Positions 7,625-15,167 of a stretch of DNA of 15,167 nt are shown in pieces. Source of the DNA: Bacteroidales bacterium (GTDB taxonomy: Bacteria > Bacteroidota > Bacteroidia > Bacteroidales > UBA4181); contig JAISDP010000301.1 in NCBI GenBank assembly GCA_031264715.1, positions 1 through 15,167 on the forward strand. The letters are read 5' to 3'. The notes beneath the pieces were generated by a model that saw nothing but the letters and a program-made list of their open reading frames with translations, was not told the origin of the DNA and ran no database searches. The position numbers and the translations under genes were made by a program. Each line of letters begins with the position of its first letter. The first letter of the stretch is position 1.

Positions 7625-10600
7625 ATGACGCAGACCGAACAATACCTCCGGATATACCATGATGATCTGACTGACAATGAGAGATGGATACTGCAAATAT
7701 TCTCCTACTGTTTTCTCTCGCTTCCGTCCCGCGATGTGGGACAAATTTTAGGCCTCCGGATGCCGATCGTCGAGGTGATCAGGATACATGGCGAACTGCG
7801 CAACAAGGGGCTGATTGAAGCCGGTGCGACGACTGTCGGAATCAGGAAGGATATTGCGCTTACCGTATTGACCGATGCTTTGAAGAATGACCGGTTCCTC
7901 AAGGTAATTCCCGATATCTGCAAGTTTGAAAATCTCTATCAGTGGGCAGTAGCGCCATACAGGGATTTGCGCAACCTGTTCGCAGAACATGGCGAAAACA
8001 GGATACATCCGGATACCGTCGAGAATGTCCGGAACCGGATGCCGGATTATTTCGATTATCTGCAGCCTGTTGTCGGTAATGCCGAATTATCCTGGCTGTT
8101 CCATACAATTGGTGAAAAATATTTGTACGGGATGTTTAATAATGTGTTGCTGGACATCCATGCCGATTTGCGCCCAATGGAAAACCTCATCCGTTTCGAC
8201 CAGCAATTACGGGAAATTCCCGGGCTGGTGGTCGACGGAAACTCAAGCCGCATCATCCTGGCTTGCTGCTGCCTGCTCGACGGCCGGTTTCCGCAAATGG
8301 ATGCACAGGTGGGCATGTTGCCCGAACGGTACCGGAATACGGTATTGCCTGTCGGGATACATACCCTGTATCAGGGTAATGCAGTACAGGCATACCGGAT
8401 CATGAGCAAAACGATGGCCTCGGAAAAGAAGACGGAGATGTTCGTCAACTACGAGATTTTCTACATTGTATACTATATACAGTCCCTTCTGGGGATGAAT
8501 GTGGAGCAGTACATGCCCGAGGCCCGGAAAATGCTTGCAAAAAGAGGGTCGAACTTCAATTATTCCACCATCATAGCGTCGGCAATGATGCTCCATGCGC
8601 TGGGCGAGCAAAAGAATGTGGAAGAAGCCATGTCGCGGGCCGAATATTTTTCCGCATCCGTCAGCAGCCTGAACTTGCTTTTCCTGTATATTGCAGCATG
8701 TGCAACCGGAACAAGACTGGGCGTCAGGCACATGCAAACCGGTCAGGCGCTGCTCAAAAAAGCAATGGCCAACGGGTACAAGCTCCTGGCGCTCGAACTG
8801 GCTTATGCATTGGCGAACCTGTACCAGGTCAAGGAGTTTGAGAATGTTTACGGGACGCTTTCGGATGAATTGGGCTTATTTTCGATGCTCTCGCGCAAAC
8901 AGCGGGTTAAAAGCTGGGAACATTCGCTGAACAACCTTTTGGGAGTGATGTCGTTGGGTGTGCCGGCAGGGAAACCAAAAATCGAAAAAACAGTACGGAT
9001 CGTATACTTTATTGATCCCATCAAACGGATCGTACTCCCAAGTTTGCAAACCGCTACGGCAACAGGCAACTGGACAAAAGGCCGCAATATCTTGCTGAAA
9101 CGGTTGAGAAATAATGACGTGGAAGGCATGTCCGAACAGGACTTCCGTATTGCCGGCACGCTTCTGTATCCGGATCATTACAGCAATAGCAAGGGAATCT
9201 ACTTTTCCGACGATGTGTGGCCTGCTTTGGCCGGACATCCGTATCTGTTCATGGCCGATAATCCCGACATTCCTGTGGAACTGATCAAAGCGCAGCCGAC
9301 CGTCACTATCGAAGATACGGACGCTGGTTTGCTACTGAAGGCCGACATTGACCCCGGCGACGAGAAATTTGTCATCTACAGGGAAACCAATACACGTTAT
9401 AAGCTGATCGATATCGATTCCCGGCAGCGCGCTGTCCTCCAGGCCATCAATCAGGGGGCTGTGGCGGTTCCCCCTGAAGGGAAAGCCAAGCTGGTACAGG
9501 TACTCAACGCTCTAAGCGGTTTTTTCACCATACATTCGGACCTGGCGGAAGCCCGGCTGGGAACGCGTACTGTTGAGGCCGACCTGCGAATCCGCGTACA
9601 ACTCCTGCCATTGGGAAATACGCTAAAGGCAGAGCTTTTCGTAAAGCCGTTCGGTTCGGTTCCGCCATACTGCAAGCCGGGCGTTGGCGGGCAAAACATC
9701 ATCGGTATGGTGAACGGCGAGCGTTGTCATGTAAGCCGCGACCTGAAGACCGAGATGCGTTATGCCGAAGCCATCCTGCAAGAGATACAGCAGAGCGCCA
9801 GGATCGATATCTCGCAGGAGCCGATCGTTTTTGATGACCCGCGCGACAGCCTCTTCCTGCTCGATATACTTTCGCGGCACCAGGATATTGCCGTTGTGGA
9901 ATGGCCCGAAGGAGCGCGCTTCAAAATCAACCGGTCGGCATCAATGTCCGGCATCAACATGGAGGTGCGGGGTGTCGATTACTGGTTCGAACTGAGCGGC
10001 AACCTGCAAGTGGACGAGAATACGGTACTTTCGCTCAAGCAACTGCTCGAACTGAATGTCCGTTCGCACGGACGGTTCATCGAGCTGGGCGAAGGCGAGT
10101 TCCTTGCCCTGAGCAACGATCTGAAAAAACGTCTTGACGAACTGCAGGCATACACCGATACCACCGGCGAATGTGTAAAAATGAGCCGTTTTGCATCCAT
10201 ATCGCTCATGGAGATGTTCGGACAGACCGGTTCATTGAAAGGCGATAACAAATGGACGGAATTTCAGAAAAAACTGGAAGAAATAAAAGACAAACAGCCG
10301 GTGATACCGAATACGCTGAAAGCGGAGCTTCGTCCTTACCAGGAGGAAGGTTTCCGGTGGATGGCGCGCCTCGCCGAATGGGATGCCGGCGCATGCCTTG
10401 CCGACGATATGGGTTTGGGAAAAACCGTACAGGCATTGGCCGTATTGCTGTACCGCGCCGATAAAGGCGCTGCATTGGTGGTTTGTCCGGCATCGGTGGT
10501 GCCTAACTGGGTGAGTGAAACCGGCCGTTTTGCGCCCTCTTTGAATGTGGCGCTGCTTACCTCTGCCAATCGTAAGGAAACCCTTGAAAAAGCGGATGCT

Positions 10601-11683
10601 TTCGACCTGGTGATCACTACCTACGGGATTTTACAATCGGAAGAAAAGCTTTTTGCGAAGGCAAAATGGGCAACAGTGGTACTCGACGAAGCGCATATCA
10701 TTAAAAACAACAACACCAAGACATCCAAAGCGGCCATGAGCCTGAATGCCCTGTTCAAGCTGGCTATGACGGGAACGCCCGTACAAAATCACCTGGGAGA
10801 GGTGTGGAACCTGTTCCATTTTATCAATCCCGGCTTGTTGGGAAACATGCAGCGATTCAATGACCGTTTCGTGAAACATGCGGAGCAGGGCAATAAGCGT
10901 CTCAAAAAGTTAGTCGCACCCTTTATCCTGCGCCGTACCAAGAACAACGTGCTGGAAGAATTGCCGCCCAAAACGGAAATCATCACGCAGGTGGAATTAA
11001 CCGACGAGGAACGCAGTTTTTACGAAGCCATCCGTCGGCAAGCCATCGAAAACGTGCAACAGGCAACCGGACCGGGCGGTCAGCGGCACGTGAAAGCCCT
11101 CGCCGAAATAATGCGCCTGCGCCTGGCATGTTGTAGCCCTGCTTTGGTAGAGGCCAGCGTAACCATACCTTCGTCGAAACTGGCTACCTTCATGGAGATT
11201 GTAGACGAACTGCGCGGCAACAACCATCGCGCCCTGGTATTCAGCCAGTTTGTGAAACATCTGAACATCATACGCCAGGCGCTGGACGAGAAAAAGATCA
11301 GGTATCAATATCTCGACGGCGCTACGCCCATAGCCGAACGCGAACGTAATGTGCGCGATTTCCAGGCCGGCAAAGGCGAGTTATTTCTGATCAGTTTAAA
11401 AGCGGGCGGCTTGGGATTGAACCTGACTGCCGCGGATTACGTGATCCACCTCGATCCATGGTGGAATCCCGCCATAGAAGACCAGGCCTCCGACCGGGCG
11501 CACCGTATCGGACAGAAACGCCCTGTTACCATCTATCACCTGGTAGCACAGCATACCATCGAAGAGAAGATCATACGGTTGCATCATACCAAGCATGATA
11601 TTGCCGATAGCCTCCTCCAGGGCGCCGATGCCCCGGGAAAACTATCTACGGAAGAATTGCTGAAACTGATCATGGAGGAATAG
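7625..11683 (+). CDS. SNF2-family helicase/ATPase with large uncharacterised N-terminal region
   Basis: A 1352-residue protein. The C-terminal third is a complete SNF2 (Rad54/HepA-like) motor, a double-stranded DNA translocase fold: LRPYQEEGFRW from 902, Walker A DDMGLGKT (927-934), DEAH (1021-1024), TGTP (1049-1052), LISLKAGGLGLNL, then DQASDRAHRIGQ (1286-1297). All motor residues look intact. The first ~890 residues have no domain I recognise: residues about 18-85 look winged-helix-like (LPSRDVGQILGLRMPIVEVI, then ELRNKGLIEAG), about 250-430 are helical and possibly TPR-like, and about 540-880 are mixed alpha/beta. There is no signal peptide, so it acts in the cytoplasm, perhaps remodelling protein-DNA complexes. 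It follows the exported TPR gene by 6 bases. Start ATG 7625 is the only sensible one. A role in repair, transcription recycling or defence cannot be chosen from sequence. Confidence 0.9.
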   Translation: MTQTEQYLRIYHDDLTDNERWILQIFSYCFLSLPSRDVGQILGLRMPIVEVIRIHGELRNKGLIEAGATTVGIRKDIALTVLTDALKNDRFLKVIPDICKFENLYQWAVAPYRDLRNLFAEHGENRIHPDTVENVRNRMPDYFDYLQPVVGNAELSWLFHTIGEKYLYGMFNNVLLDIHADLRPMENLIRFDQQLREIPGLVVDGNSSRIILACCCLLDGRFPQMDAQVGMLPERYRNTVLPVGIHTLYQGNAVQAYRIMSKTMASEKKTEMFVNYEIFYIVYYIQSLLGMNVEQYMPEARKMLAKRGSNFNYSTIIASAMMLHALGEQKNVEEAMSRAEYFSASVSSLNLLFLYIAACATGTRLGVRHMQTGQALLKKAMANGYKLLALELAYALANLYQVKEFENVYGTLSDELGLFSMLSRKQRVKSWEHSLNNLLGVMSLGVPAGKPKIEKTVRIVYFIDPIKRIVLPSLQTATATGNWTKGRNILLKRLRNNDVEGMSEQDFRIAGTLLYPDHYSNSKGIYFSDDVWPALAGHPYLFMADNPDIPVELIKAQPTVTIEDTDAGLLLKADIDPGDEKFVIYRETNTRYKLIDIDSRQRAVLQAINQGAVAVPPEGKAKLVQVLNALSGFFTIHSDLAEARLGTRTVEADLRIRVQLLPLGNTLKAELFVKPFGSVPPYCKPGVGGQNIIGMVNGERCHVSRDLKTEMRYAEAILQEIQQSARIDISQEPIVFDDPRDSLFLLDILSRHQDIAVVEWPEGARFKINRSASMSGINMEVRGVDYWFELSGNLQVDENTVLSLKQLLELNVRSHGRFIELGEGEFLALSNDLKKRLDELQAYTDTTGECVKMSRFASISLMEMFGQTGSLKGDNKWTEFQKKLEEIKDKQPVIPNTLKAELRPYQEEGFRWMARLAEWDAGACLADDMGLGKTVQALAVLLYRADKGAALVVCPASVVPNWVSETGRFAPSLNVALLTSANRKETLEKADAFDLVITTYGILQSEEKLFAKAKWATVVLDEAHIIKNNNTKTSKAAMSLNALFKLAMTGTPVQNHLGEVWNLFHFINPGLLGNMQRFNDRFVKHAEQGNKRLKKLVAPFILRRTKNNVLEELPPKTEIITQVELTDEERSFYEAIRRQAIENVQQATGPGGQRHVKALAEIMRLRLACCSPALVEASVTIPSSKLATFMEIVDELRGNNHRALVFSQFVKHLNIIRQALDEKKIRYQYLDGATPIAERERNVRDFQAGKGELFLISLKAGGLGLNLTAADYVIHLDPWWNPAIEDQASDRAHRIGQKRPVTIYHLVAQHTIEEKIIRLHHTKHDIADSLLQGADAPGKLSTEELLKLIMEE

Positions 11684-11692
11684 AACGGCCGG

Positions 11693-11722
11693 TGCAGAGA
11701 CGCGATGCATCGCGTCTCTGCA
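11693..11722. repeat. Perfect 30-base palindrome after the SNF2 gene
   Basis: TGCAGAGACGCGATG is followed at once by its exact reverse complement, with no loop and no mismatch. It lies 9 bases after the SNF2 stop. There is no T-run on either side, so it is not a standard intrinsic terminator. The GAGACGCGAT...ATCGCGTCTC core resembles dispersed palindromic repeats that I recall from other bacteria. It could still end transcription, protect mRNA ends, or mark the left edge of the accessory insert. Confidence 0.75.
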
Positions 11723-11775
11723 AATTTACACGACGCCAAGCGGAGAAAATATATGAGACATAAATGATATTTTCG

Positions 11776-11783
11776 TATCTTTG
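11776..11783 (+). promoter_or_regulatory. Candidate -7 element for the AAA/DUF4143 gene
   Basis: TATCTTTG matches TAnnTTTG and sits 20 bases before the ATG at 11804, giving a very short leader. No TTTG is present at the -33 position. The motif lies between two copies of ATAAATGAT (11760-11768 and 11800-11808), the second overlapping the start codon. Confidence 0.45.
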
Positions 11784-11803
11784 GGACGTTTTATTAGATA
11801 TAA

Positions 11804-13021
11804 ATGATGGAAGAAGAAATTATTGACAGACCCGATTACATGGAAAAAATCGCTCCATACGTGGGACAGCCGCTCATAAAAATCCTGACCGGCCAGCGGC
11901 GCGTAGGGAAAAGCTATATTTTACGGCAACTGATGGCGCAAATTGATCGTCGGGAAAGCGTTCAGGCGAATATTGTTTACATCAACAAAGAATTGAAGGA
12001 ATACGACAATATTATAACCGACAACGATTTATATCAATTTATAACGGCAAAATGCGAACAAGGCAAAAAAAACTATGTTTTTATTGATGAGATTCAGGAA
12101 ATTCCCGAATTTCAGAATACATTGCGCAGCCTGCTCGCCGAAAACCGTTGCGATTTGTTTTGTACCGGAAGCAATGCCACAATGCTCTCGGGCGAATTGG
12201 CAACACGTTTGGCAGGGCGGTATATGGAATTTCCGGTACATTCGCTTTCATACTGCGAATTTTTGAATTTTCACAGTCTCCAACCGGACAATCAGTCGCT
12301 TTCCCGTTATATGCGTATCGGGGGAATGCCTTATCTGAAAAACCTTTCCGCAAGCGACGAAATGTGTTTTGAATATCTGCGTAACCTGTATTCCACAATA
12401 CTTTTGAAAGATGTAATAGCGCGCAAACAAATTCGCAATGTAGAATTTCTGGAGCGTCTGGTGCAGTTTTTATCCGATAATGTCGGCAATTTGTTTTCAG
12501 CTTCAAACATAAGCAAATATCTAAAATCGCAGCGGCAGCAGTTGCCCACGCAGCTCGTGCTCGACTATTCTCAAGCCCTCATGCAGTCGTATTTCATTCA
12601 CAAAGTTCAGCGCATGGATATTAAGGGATTGCGAGTATTTGAAATCGGTGAAAAATACTATTTTGAAGACCTTGGCATTCGCAATGCCATACACGGTTTC
12701 GATCCTTTGACCGAAATTCAGAAATGGCTCGAAAATATTGTGTATATGCACCTTTTACGTTGCGGATATACCGTATATACGGGAAATATCGATACATTGG
12801 AAATTGATTTTGTCGGACAGAAACTGACAGAGCGCATTTATGTGCAGGTATCGTATCAAATTGATTCGCAGGAAACACGCGAACGCGAAGTAGCGAGCTT
12901 GCTAAAAACCGGCGACAACTTTTCGAAATACATTGTAACCATGGACGATTTTGTTACCGGCGCTACTGCTGCAGGCATACAAATAGTTCATTTAAAAGAC
13001 TTTTTAATCAATAAAGTGTAA
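11804..13021 (+). CDS. AAA ATPase with C-terminal DUF4143 domain
   Basis: A 405-residue cytoplasmic ATPase of the AAA_14/DUF4143 class, full length for the family. Walker A is GQRRVGKS (30-37), Walker B is YVFIDEIQ (91-98), and CTGSNATML with LAGRY (120-140) gives the sensor region. From about 195 on it is DUF4143: the end (LENIVYMHLLRCGYTVYTGN, E333-I-D335-F-V, then IYVQVSYQ) is a nuclease-fold-like element; the Q-V in place of E-V-K is, as I remember, common in this subgroup. Such genes are scattered accessory genes in Bacteroidota with no settled function. It has its own promoter-like motif, and its codons look more AT-rich than those of SNF2 and ygiQ on either side, suggesting later acquisition. 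A second ATG at 11807 is equally possible. Confidence 0.9.
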   Translation: MMEEEIIDRPDYMEKIAPYVGQPLIKILTGQRRVGKSYILRQLMAQIDRRESVQANIVYINKELKEYDNIITDNDLYQFITAKCEQGKKNYVFIDEIQEIPEFQNTLRSLLAENRCDLFCTGSNATMLSGELATRLAGRYMEFPVHSLSYCEFLNFHSLQPDNQSLSRYMRIGGMPYLKNLSASDEMCFEYLRNLYSTILLKDVIARKQIRNVEFLERLVQFLSDNVGNLFSASNISKYLKSQRQQLPTQLVLDYSQALMQSYFIHKVQRMDIKGLRVFEIGEKYYFEDLGIRNAIHGFDPLTEIQKWLENIVYMHLLRCGYTVYTGNIDTLEIDFVGQKLTERIYVQVSYQIDSQETREREVASLLKTGDNFSKYIVTMDDFVTGATAAGIQIVHLKDFLINKV

Positions 13022-13042
13022 AACAAAAACTCATCATCCCTG

Positions 13043-13069
13043 TCCTGTTTTTCGAATGAGAAAACAGGA
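13043..13069. terminator. Hairpin after the AAA/DUF4143 gene, weak terminator candidate
   Basis: TCCTGTTTT (13043-13051) pairs exactly with AAAACAGGA (13061-13069) around a nine-base loop. A T-rich stretch begins only several bases later, so termination strength is uncertain. The ATG at 13056 lies in the loop, which is one reason to prefer a later start for the next fragment. Confidence 0.4.
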
Positions 13070-13075
13070 AAATGT

Positions 13076-13083
13076 TATTTTTG
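13076..13083 (+). promoter_or_regulatory. Candidate -7 element for the AAA fragment
   Basis: TATTTTTG matches TAnnTTTG and ends 17 bases before the in-frame ATG at 13101. There is no TTTG at the -33 position. It may be the original promoter of the gene from which the fragment derives, and it could now drive ygiQ. Confidence 0.35.
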
Positions 13084-13100
13084 CAAAAAGTATTAAAGAC

Positions 13101-13283
13101 ATGATTGGAGAAATTTCTAAGTCTATTCAACAACAGCAATTCCCATTAAGTCAAATCACTGTCCTGATCGGGGAAAACGGTTGTGGCATGTCGAATATTT
13201 CGGAAGCAACTGGAATGGCATCCGCCGCACATGACAAAAGTCGTGAATTATTCTGTAAATCGTTAGAACAATTTGAGCTATAA
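13101..13283 (+). pseudogene. N-terminal fragment of a RecF/SMC-like AAA ATPase, Walker A damaged
   Basis: A 60-codon frame from ATG 13101 (an in-frame ATG at 13056 would add 15 codons). SQITVLIGENGCGMSNISEA followed by MASAA is the P-loop opening of AAA_15/OLD-like ATPases, where GENGCGKSNILEA is usual. The essential Lys of Walker A is Met here. The frame ends soon after, so Walker B, the signature motif and the rest of the protein are absent. This is a relic of a larger gene, likely acquired together with the neighbouring AAA/DUF4143 gene. Its last 11 bases overlap the start of ygiQ in another frame. No function is expected for the product. Confidence 0.65.
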
Positions 13284-15021
13284 CCGGAACTGTCATATCA
13301 CCGATTGGTTGCCTGCATCCAAAAAGGAAGTTGAATTACGCGGCTGGGATCAGTTGGATGTGATCCTGTTCACAGGCGATGCATACGTGGATCATCCCTC
13401 GTTTGGCGCGGCGGTTATCGGGCGTGTGCTGGAAGCCGACGGTCTACGCGTGGCTATTGTACCGCAACCCAACTGGCGCGACGATCTGCGCGATTTTAAA
13501 AAACTGGGCGCACCCCGGTTATTTTTTGGCATTTCGGGCGGCTGCATGGACAGCATGGTGAACCACTACACGGCCAACAAACGCCTGCGTAGCGATGATG
13601 CCTACACAGCCGGCAACGTGGCGGGATTCCGGCCTGATGATACTGTAACGACCTATTCCCAAATACTGAAAGATCTGTATCCTGCCGTACCTGTGATCAT
13701 TGGCGGAATCGAAGCTTCGCTGCGACGGTTGACACACTACGATTATTGGCGCGATACATTGAAACCGAGCATCCTGGTGGATAGCCGCGCCGATCTACTG
13801 GTATACGGCATGGGCGAGCATGTCATCCGCAAACTGGCCCGCCATTTACAGGAAGGCCGGCATATCAGCGATTTGACGGAAGTACCCCAGACGGCTTACT
13901 TGACCGGAAACCCGCCAATCAACAATGAATCACACATTTTGTTGCACTCTTTTGAGGATTGTGCGGCAGACAAACGAAAATTCGCAGAAAATTTCTGCCG
14001 GATCGAGACAGAATCCAATAAAATGAACGCAGCATGGCTGGTGGAGCCGGTCGGCGGAAAATATGCCGTGGTAAACCCGCCCGAATACCGCGTGGACGAA
14101 AAAGATGTCGATCTTGCATTCGACCTGCCTTATACGCGATTGCCACATCCCCGCTACAGGGACAAACCGATCCCGGCTTTCGAGATGATCAAATTTTCGG
14201 TGAATATCCACCGTGGATGTTTCGGAGGATGTAGCTTCTGCACCATATCGGCACATCAGGGAAAGTTTGTCGCCAGTCGTTCCGAATATTCCATCCTCAA
14301 CGAAGTTCGACAGGTAACGCAAATGCCCGGATTCAAAGGCTACCTGTCCGACCTGGGCGGCCCTTCGGCCAATATGTTCCACATGAAGGGGCGCGATACC
14401 GGGATATGCAGTAAATGTAGCCGTTACTCATGCATCTACCCGAAGACATGCAAGAACCTGGACGTTAGCCACTCGTCGCTGCTGGCGCTGTACAGGAAGG
14501 TACGCGGCATGGACGGCGTCAAGAAAGTTTTTATCGGCAGCGGCGTCCGTTACGATCTGTTCCTGGACGCCAACGGTTTCCTGAGCCGCGAACATGCCCT
14601 CTATTTCAACGAACTGTTGCAGCATCATGTGTCGGGCAGGCTCAAGGTAGCGCCGGAGCATACAGCGCCGCATGTGTTGAAAGCAATGCGAAAACCCGGC
14701 TTCGACCTGTTCCTGAAAATGAAAGGGGAATTTGACCGTATCGACCGTAGCAAGAACCTGCGGCAGCAACTTATCCCGTATTTTATATCGAGTCATCCGG
14801 ACTGTACCGAGACCGACATGCGTCAATTGGCCGACGCTATGCGGCAAATACATTGTAACCGGTTGGAACAGGTGCAGGATTTCACTCCTACCCCAATGAC
14901 CCTTTCCTCGGTGATGTTTTATTGCGGTTTCGATCCCTATACCGGCGAAAAACTTTACGTTGCCCGACGAAAGGAAGACAAGCTGAAACAGAAGGAATAT
15001 TTTTTCAAAAAGAAAAATTGA
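13273..15021 (+). CDS. ygiQ: YgiQ-family radical SAM protein
   Basis: A 582-residue member of the YgiQ family (UPF0313), whose reaction is not established. The N-terminal region shows ITDWLPASKKEVELRGWDQL, FTGDAYVDHPSFGAAVIGR and LGGIEASLRRLTHYDYW-like family blocks. The radical SAM cluster ligands are C316-x3-C320-x2-C323 (in IHRGCFGGCSFCT). A second Cys set, C379, C382, C387 and C393, may hold another metal centre. The C-terminus contains LKVAPEHTAPHVLKAMRKPG and ends in a Lys-rich tail. The only usable start is TTG 13273, because an in-frame stop (TAG) sits at 13264-13266 and no ATG precedes the conserved ITDWLP block. This TTG overlaps the end of the AAA fragment, so the original start may have been altered when that DNA arrived. 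Confidence 0.93.
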   Translation: MSYNRNCHITDWLPASKKEVELRGWDQLDVILFTGDAYVDHPSFGAAVIGRVLEADGLRVAIVPQPNWRDDLRDFKKLGAPRLFFGISGGCMDSMVNHYTANKRLRSDDAYTAGNVAGFRPDDTVTTYSQILKDLYPAVPVIIGGIEASLRRLTHYDYWRDTLKPSILVDSRADLLVYGMGEHVIRKLARHLQEGRHISDLTEVPQTAYLTGNPPINNESHILLHSFEDCAADKRKFAENFCRIETESNKMNAAWLVEPVGGKYAVVNPPEYRVDEKDVDLAFDLPYTRLPHPRYRDKPIPAFEMIKFSVNIHRGCFGGCSFCTISAHQGKFVASRSEYSILNEVRQVTQMPGFKGYLSDLGGPSANMFHMKGRDTGICSKCSRYSCIYPKTCKNLDVSHSSLLALYRKVRGMDGVKKVFIGSGVRYDLFLDANGFLSREHALYFNELLQHHVSGRLKVAPEHTAPHVLKAMRKPGFDLFLKMKGEFDRIDRSKNLRQQLIPYFISSHPDCTETDMRQLADAMRQIHCNRLEQVQDFTPTPMTLSSVMFYCGFDPYTGEKLYVARRKEDKLKQKEYFFKKKN

Positions 15022-15023
15022 TT

Positions 15024-15167
15024 CTACAGTTTCAGCGTACCTTGCTCTACTTTTTCGATCTCGAATGGAATATCCGGGAAACGGTCAACCGGAGGCGTTA
15101 CGGGGGTTTCGGGTGCGGGCGGAGCGGTTTCCTGCTGCGGGGTCGGTTCGGCCGGCGGTAGTGGCTC
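15024..15167 (-). CDS. C-terminal end of an unidentified protein with a proline-rich linker (continues beyond window)
   Basis: On the minus strand a frame is open from the window edge to a TAG at 15026-15024, giving 47 visible residues. The first ~27 are rich in Pro, Glu, Ala and Thr (for example PPAEPTPQQETAPPAPETP), followed by a short end DRFPDIPFEIEKVEQGTLKL. Pro/Glu linkers of this type often join a membrane or wall anchor to a C-terminal domain in envelope proteins, but so little is visible that no family can be named. It converges on ygiQ, the two stop codons being only two bases apart, with no terminator hairpin between them. Confidence 0.6.
   Translation of the reverse strand, partial: EPLPPAEPTPQQETAPPAPETPVTPPVDRFPDIPFEIEKVEQGTLKL

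Noticed and set aside
14922..15161. 79-codon plus-strand frame across the end of ygiQ
   Set aside because: It overlaps the conserved ygiQ C-terminus in another frame and is rich in Arg/Gly, as expected of the shadow of a Pro-rich minus-strand gene.
1..15167. CRISPR arrays, tRNA/rRNA genes, complete transposons, integrases
   Set aside because: No spaced direct repeats, cloverleaf sequences, transposase or integrase motifs were seen on either strand.

Overview
The window looks like chromosomal DNA from a Bacteroidales-type member of the Bacteroidota. Three things point there: promoters of the TAnnTTTG (-7) / TTTG (-33) type, a TonB-dependent receptor and an MG2-type surface protein of Bacteroidota style, and AT-rich leaders without clear Shine-Dalgarno sites. 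No tRNA, rRNA, CRISPR array or complete insertion sequence was seen. Species cannot be named from this sequence alone.

Layout. (1) 1-2091 (+): the 3' part of a secreted macroglobulin/plug-type protein that appears cut short at its C-terminus. (2) 2111-4150 (-): a complete BtuB-like TonB-dependent outer-membrane receptor, convergent with the first gene. (3) 4216-4767: a junk-like interval with a decayed RHS/YD-repeat fragment and the strong promoter of rpsT. (4) 4768-5828 (+): rpsT (ribosomal protein S20), an intrinsic terminator, then radC. (5) 5945-11683 (+): a two-gene unit, an exported TPR protein followed after 6 bases by a 1352-residue SNF2-family ATPase whose first ~890 residues match no domain I recognise. 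(6) 11684-13283 (+): an accessory insert with a perfect 30-base palindrome, an AAA/DUF4143 ATPase behind its own promoter, and a broken AAA-ATPase fragment. (7) 13273-15021 (+): ygiQ-family radical SAM gene, whose only usable start is a TTG overlapping the broken fragment. (8) 15024-15167 (-): the proline-rich C-terminal end of a convergent gene that continues past the window.

How it fits together. Most genes are housekeeping or envelope genes (S20, RadC, YgiQ, TonB receptor). Three places show past rearrangement: the lost 3' end of the first gene, the RHS scrap upstream of the receptor, and the ATPase insert whose right edge sits on the ygiQ start. The least explained part is the TPR/SNF2 pair, which couples a predicted periplasmic protein to a cytoplasmic DNA-translocase-like protein. 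I found no clear evidence of a complete new defence or mobile system; the TPR/SNF2 unit and the AAA insert are the places to look.
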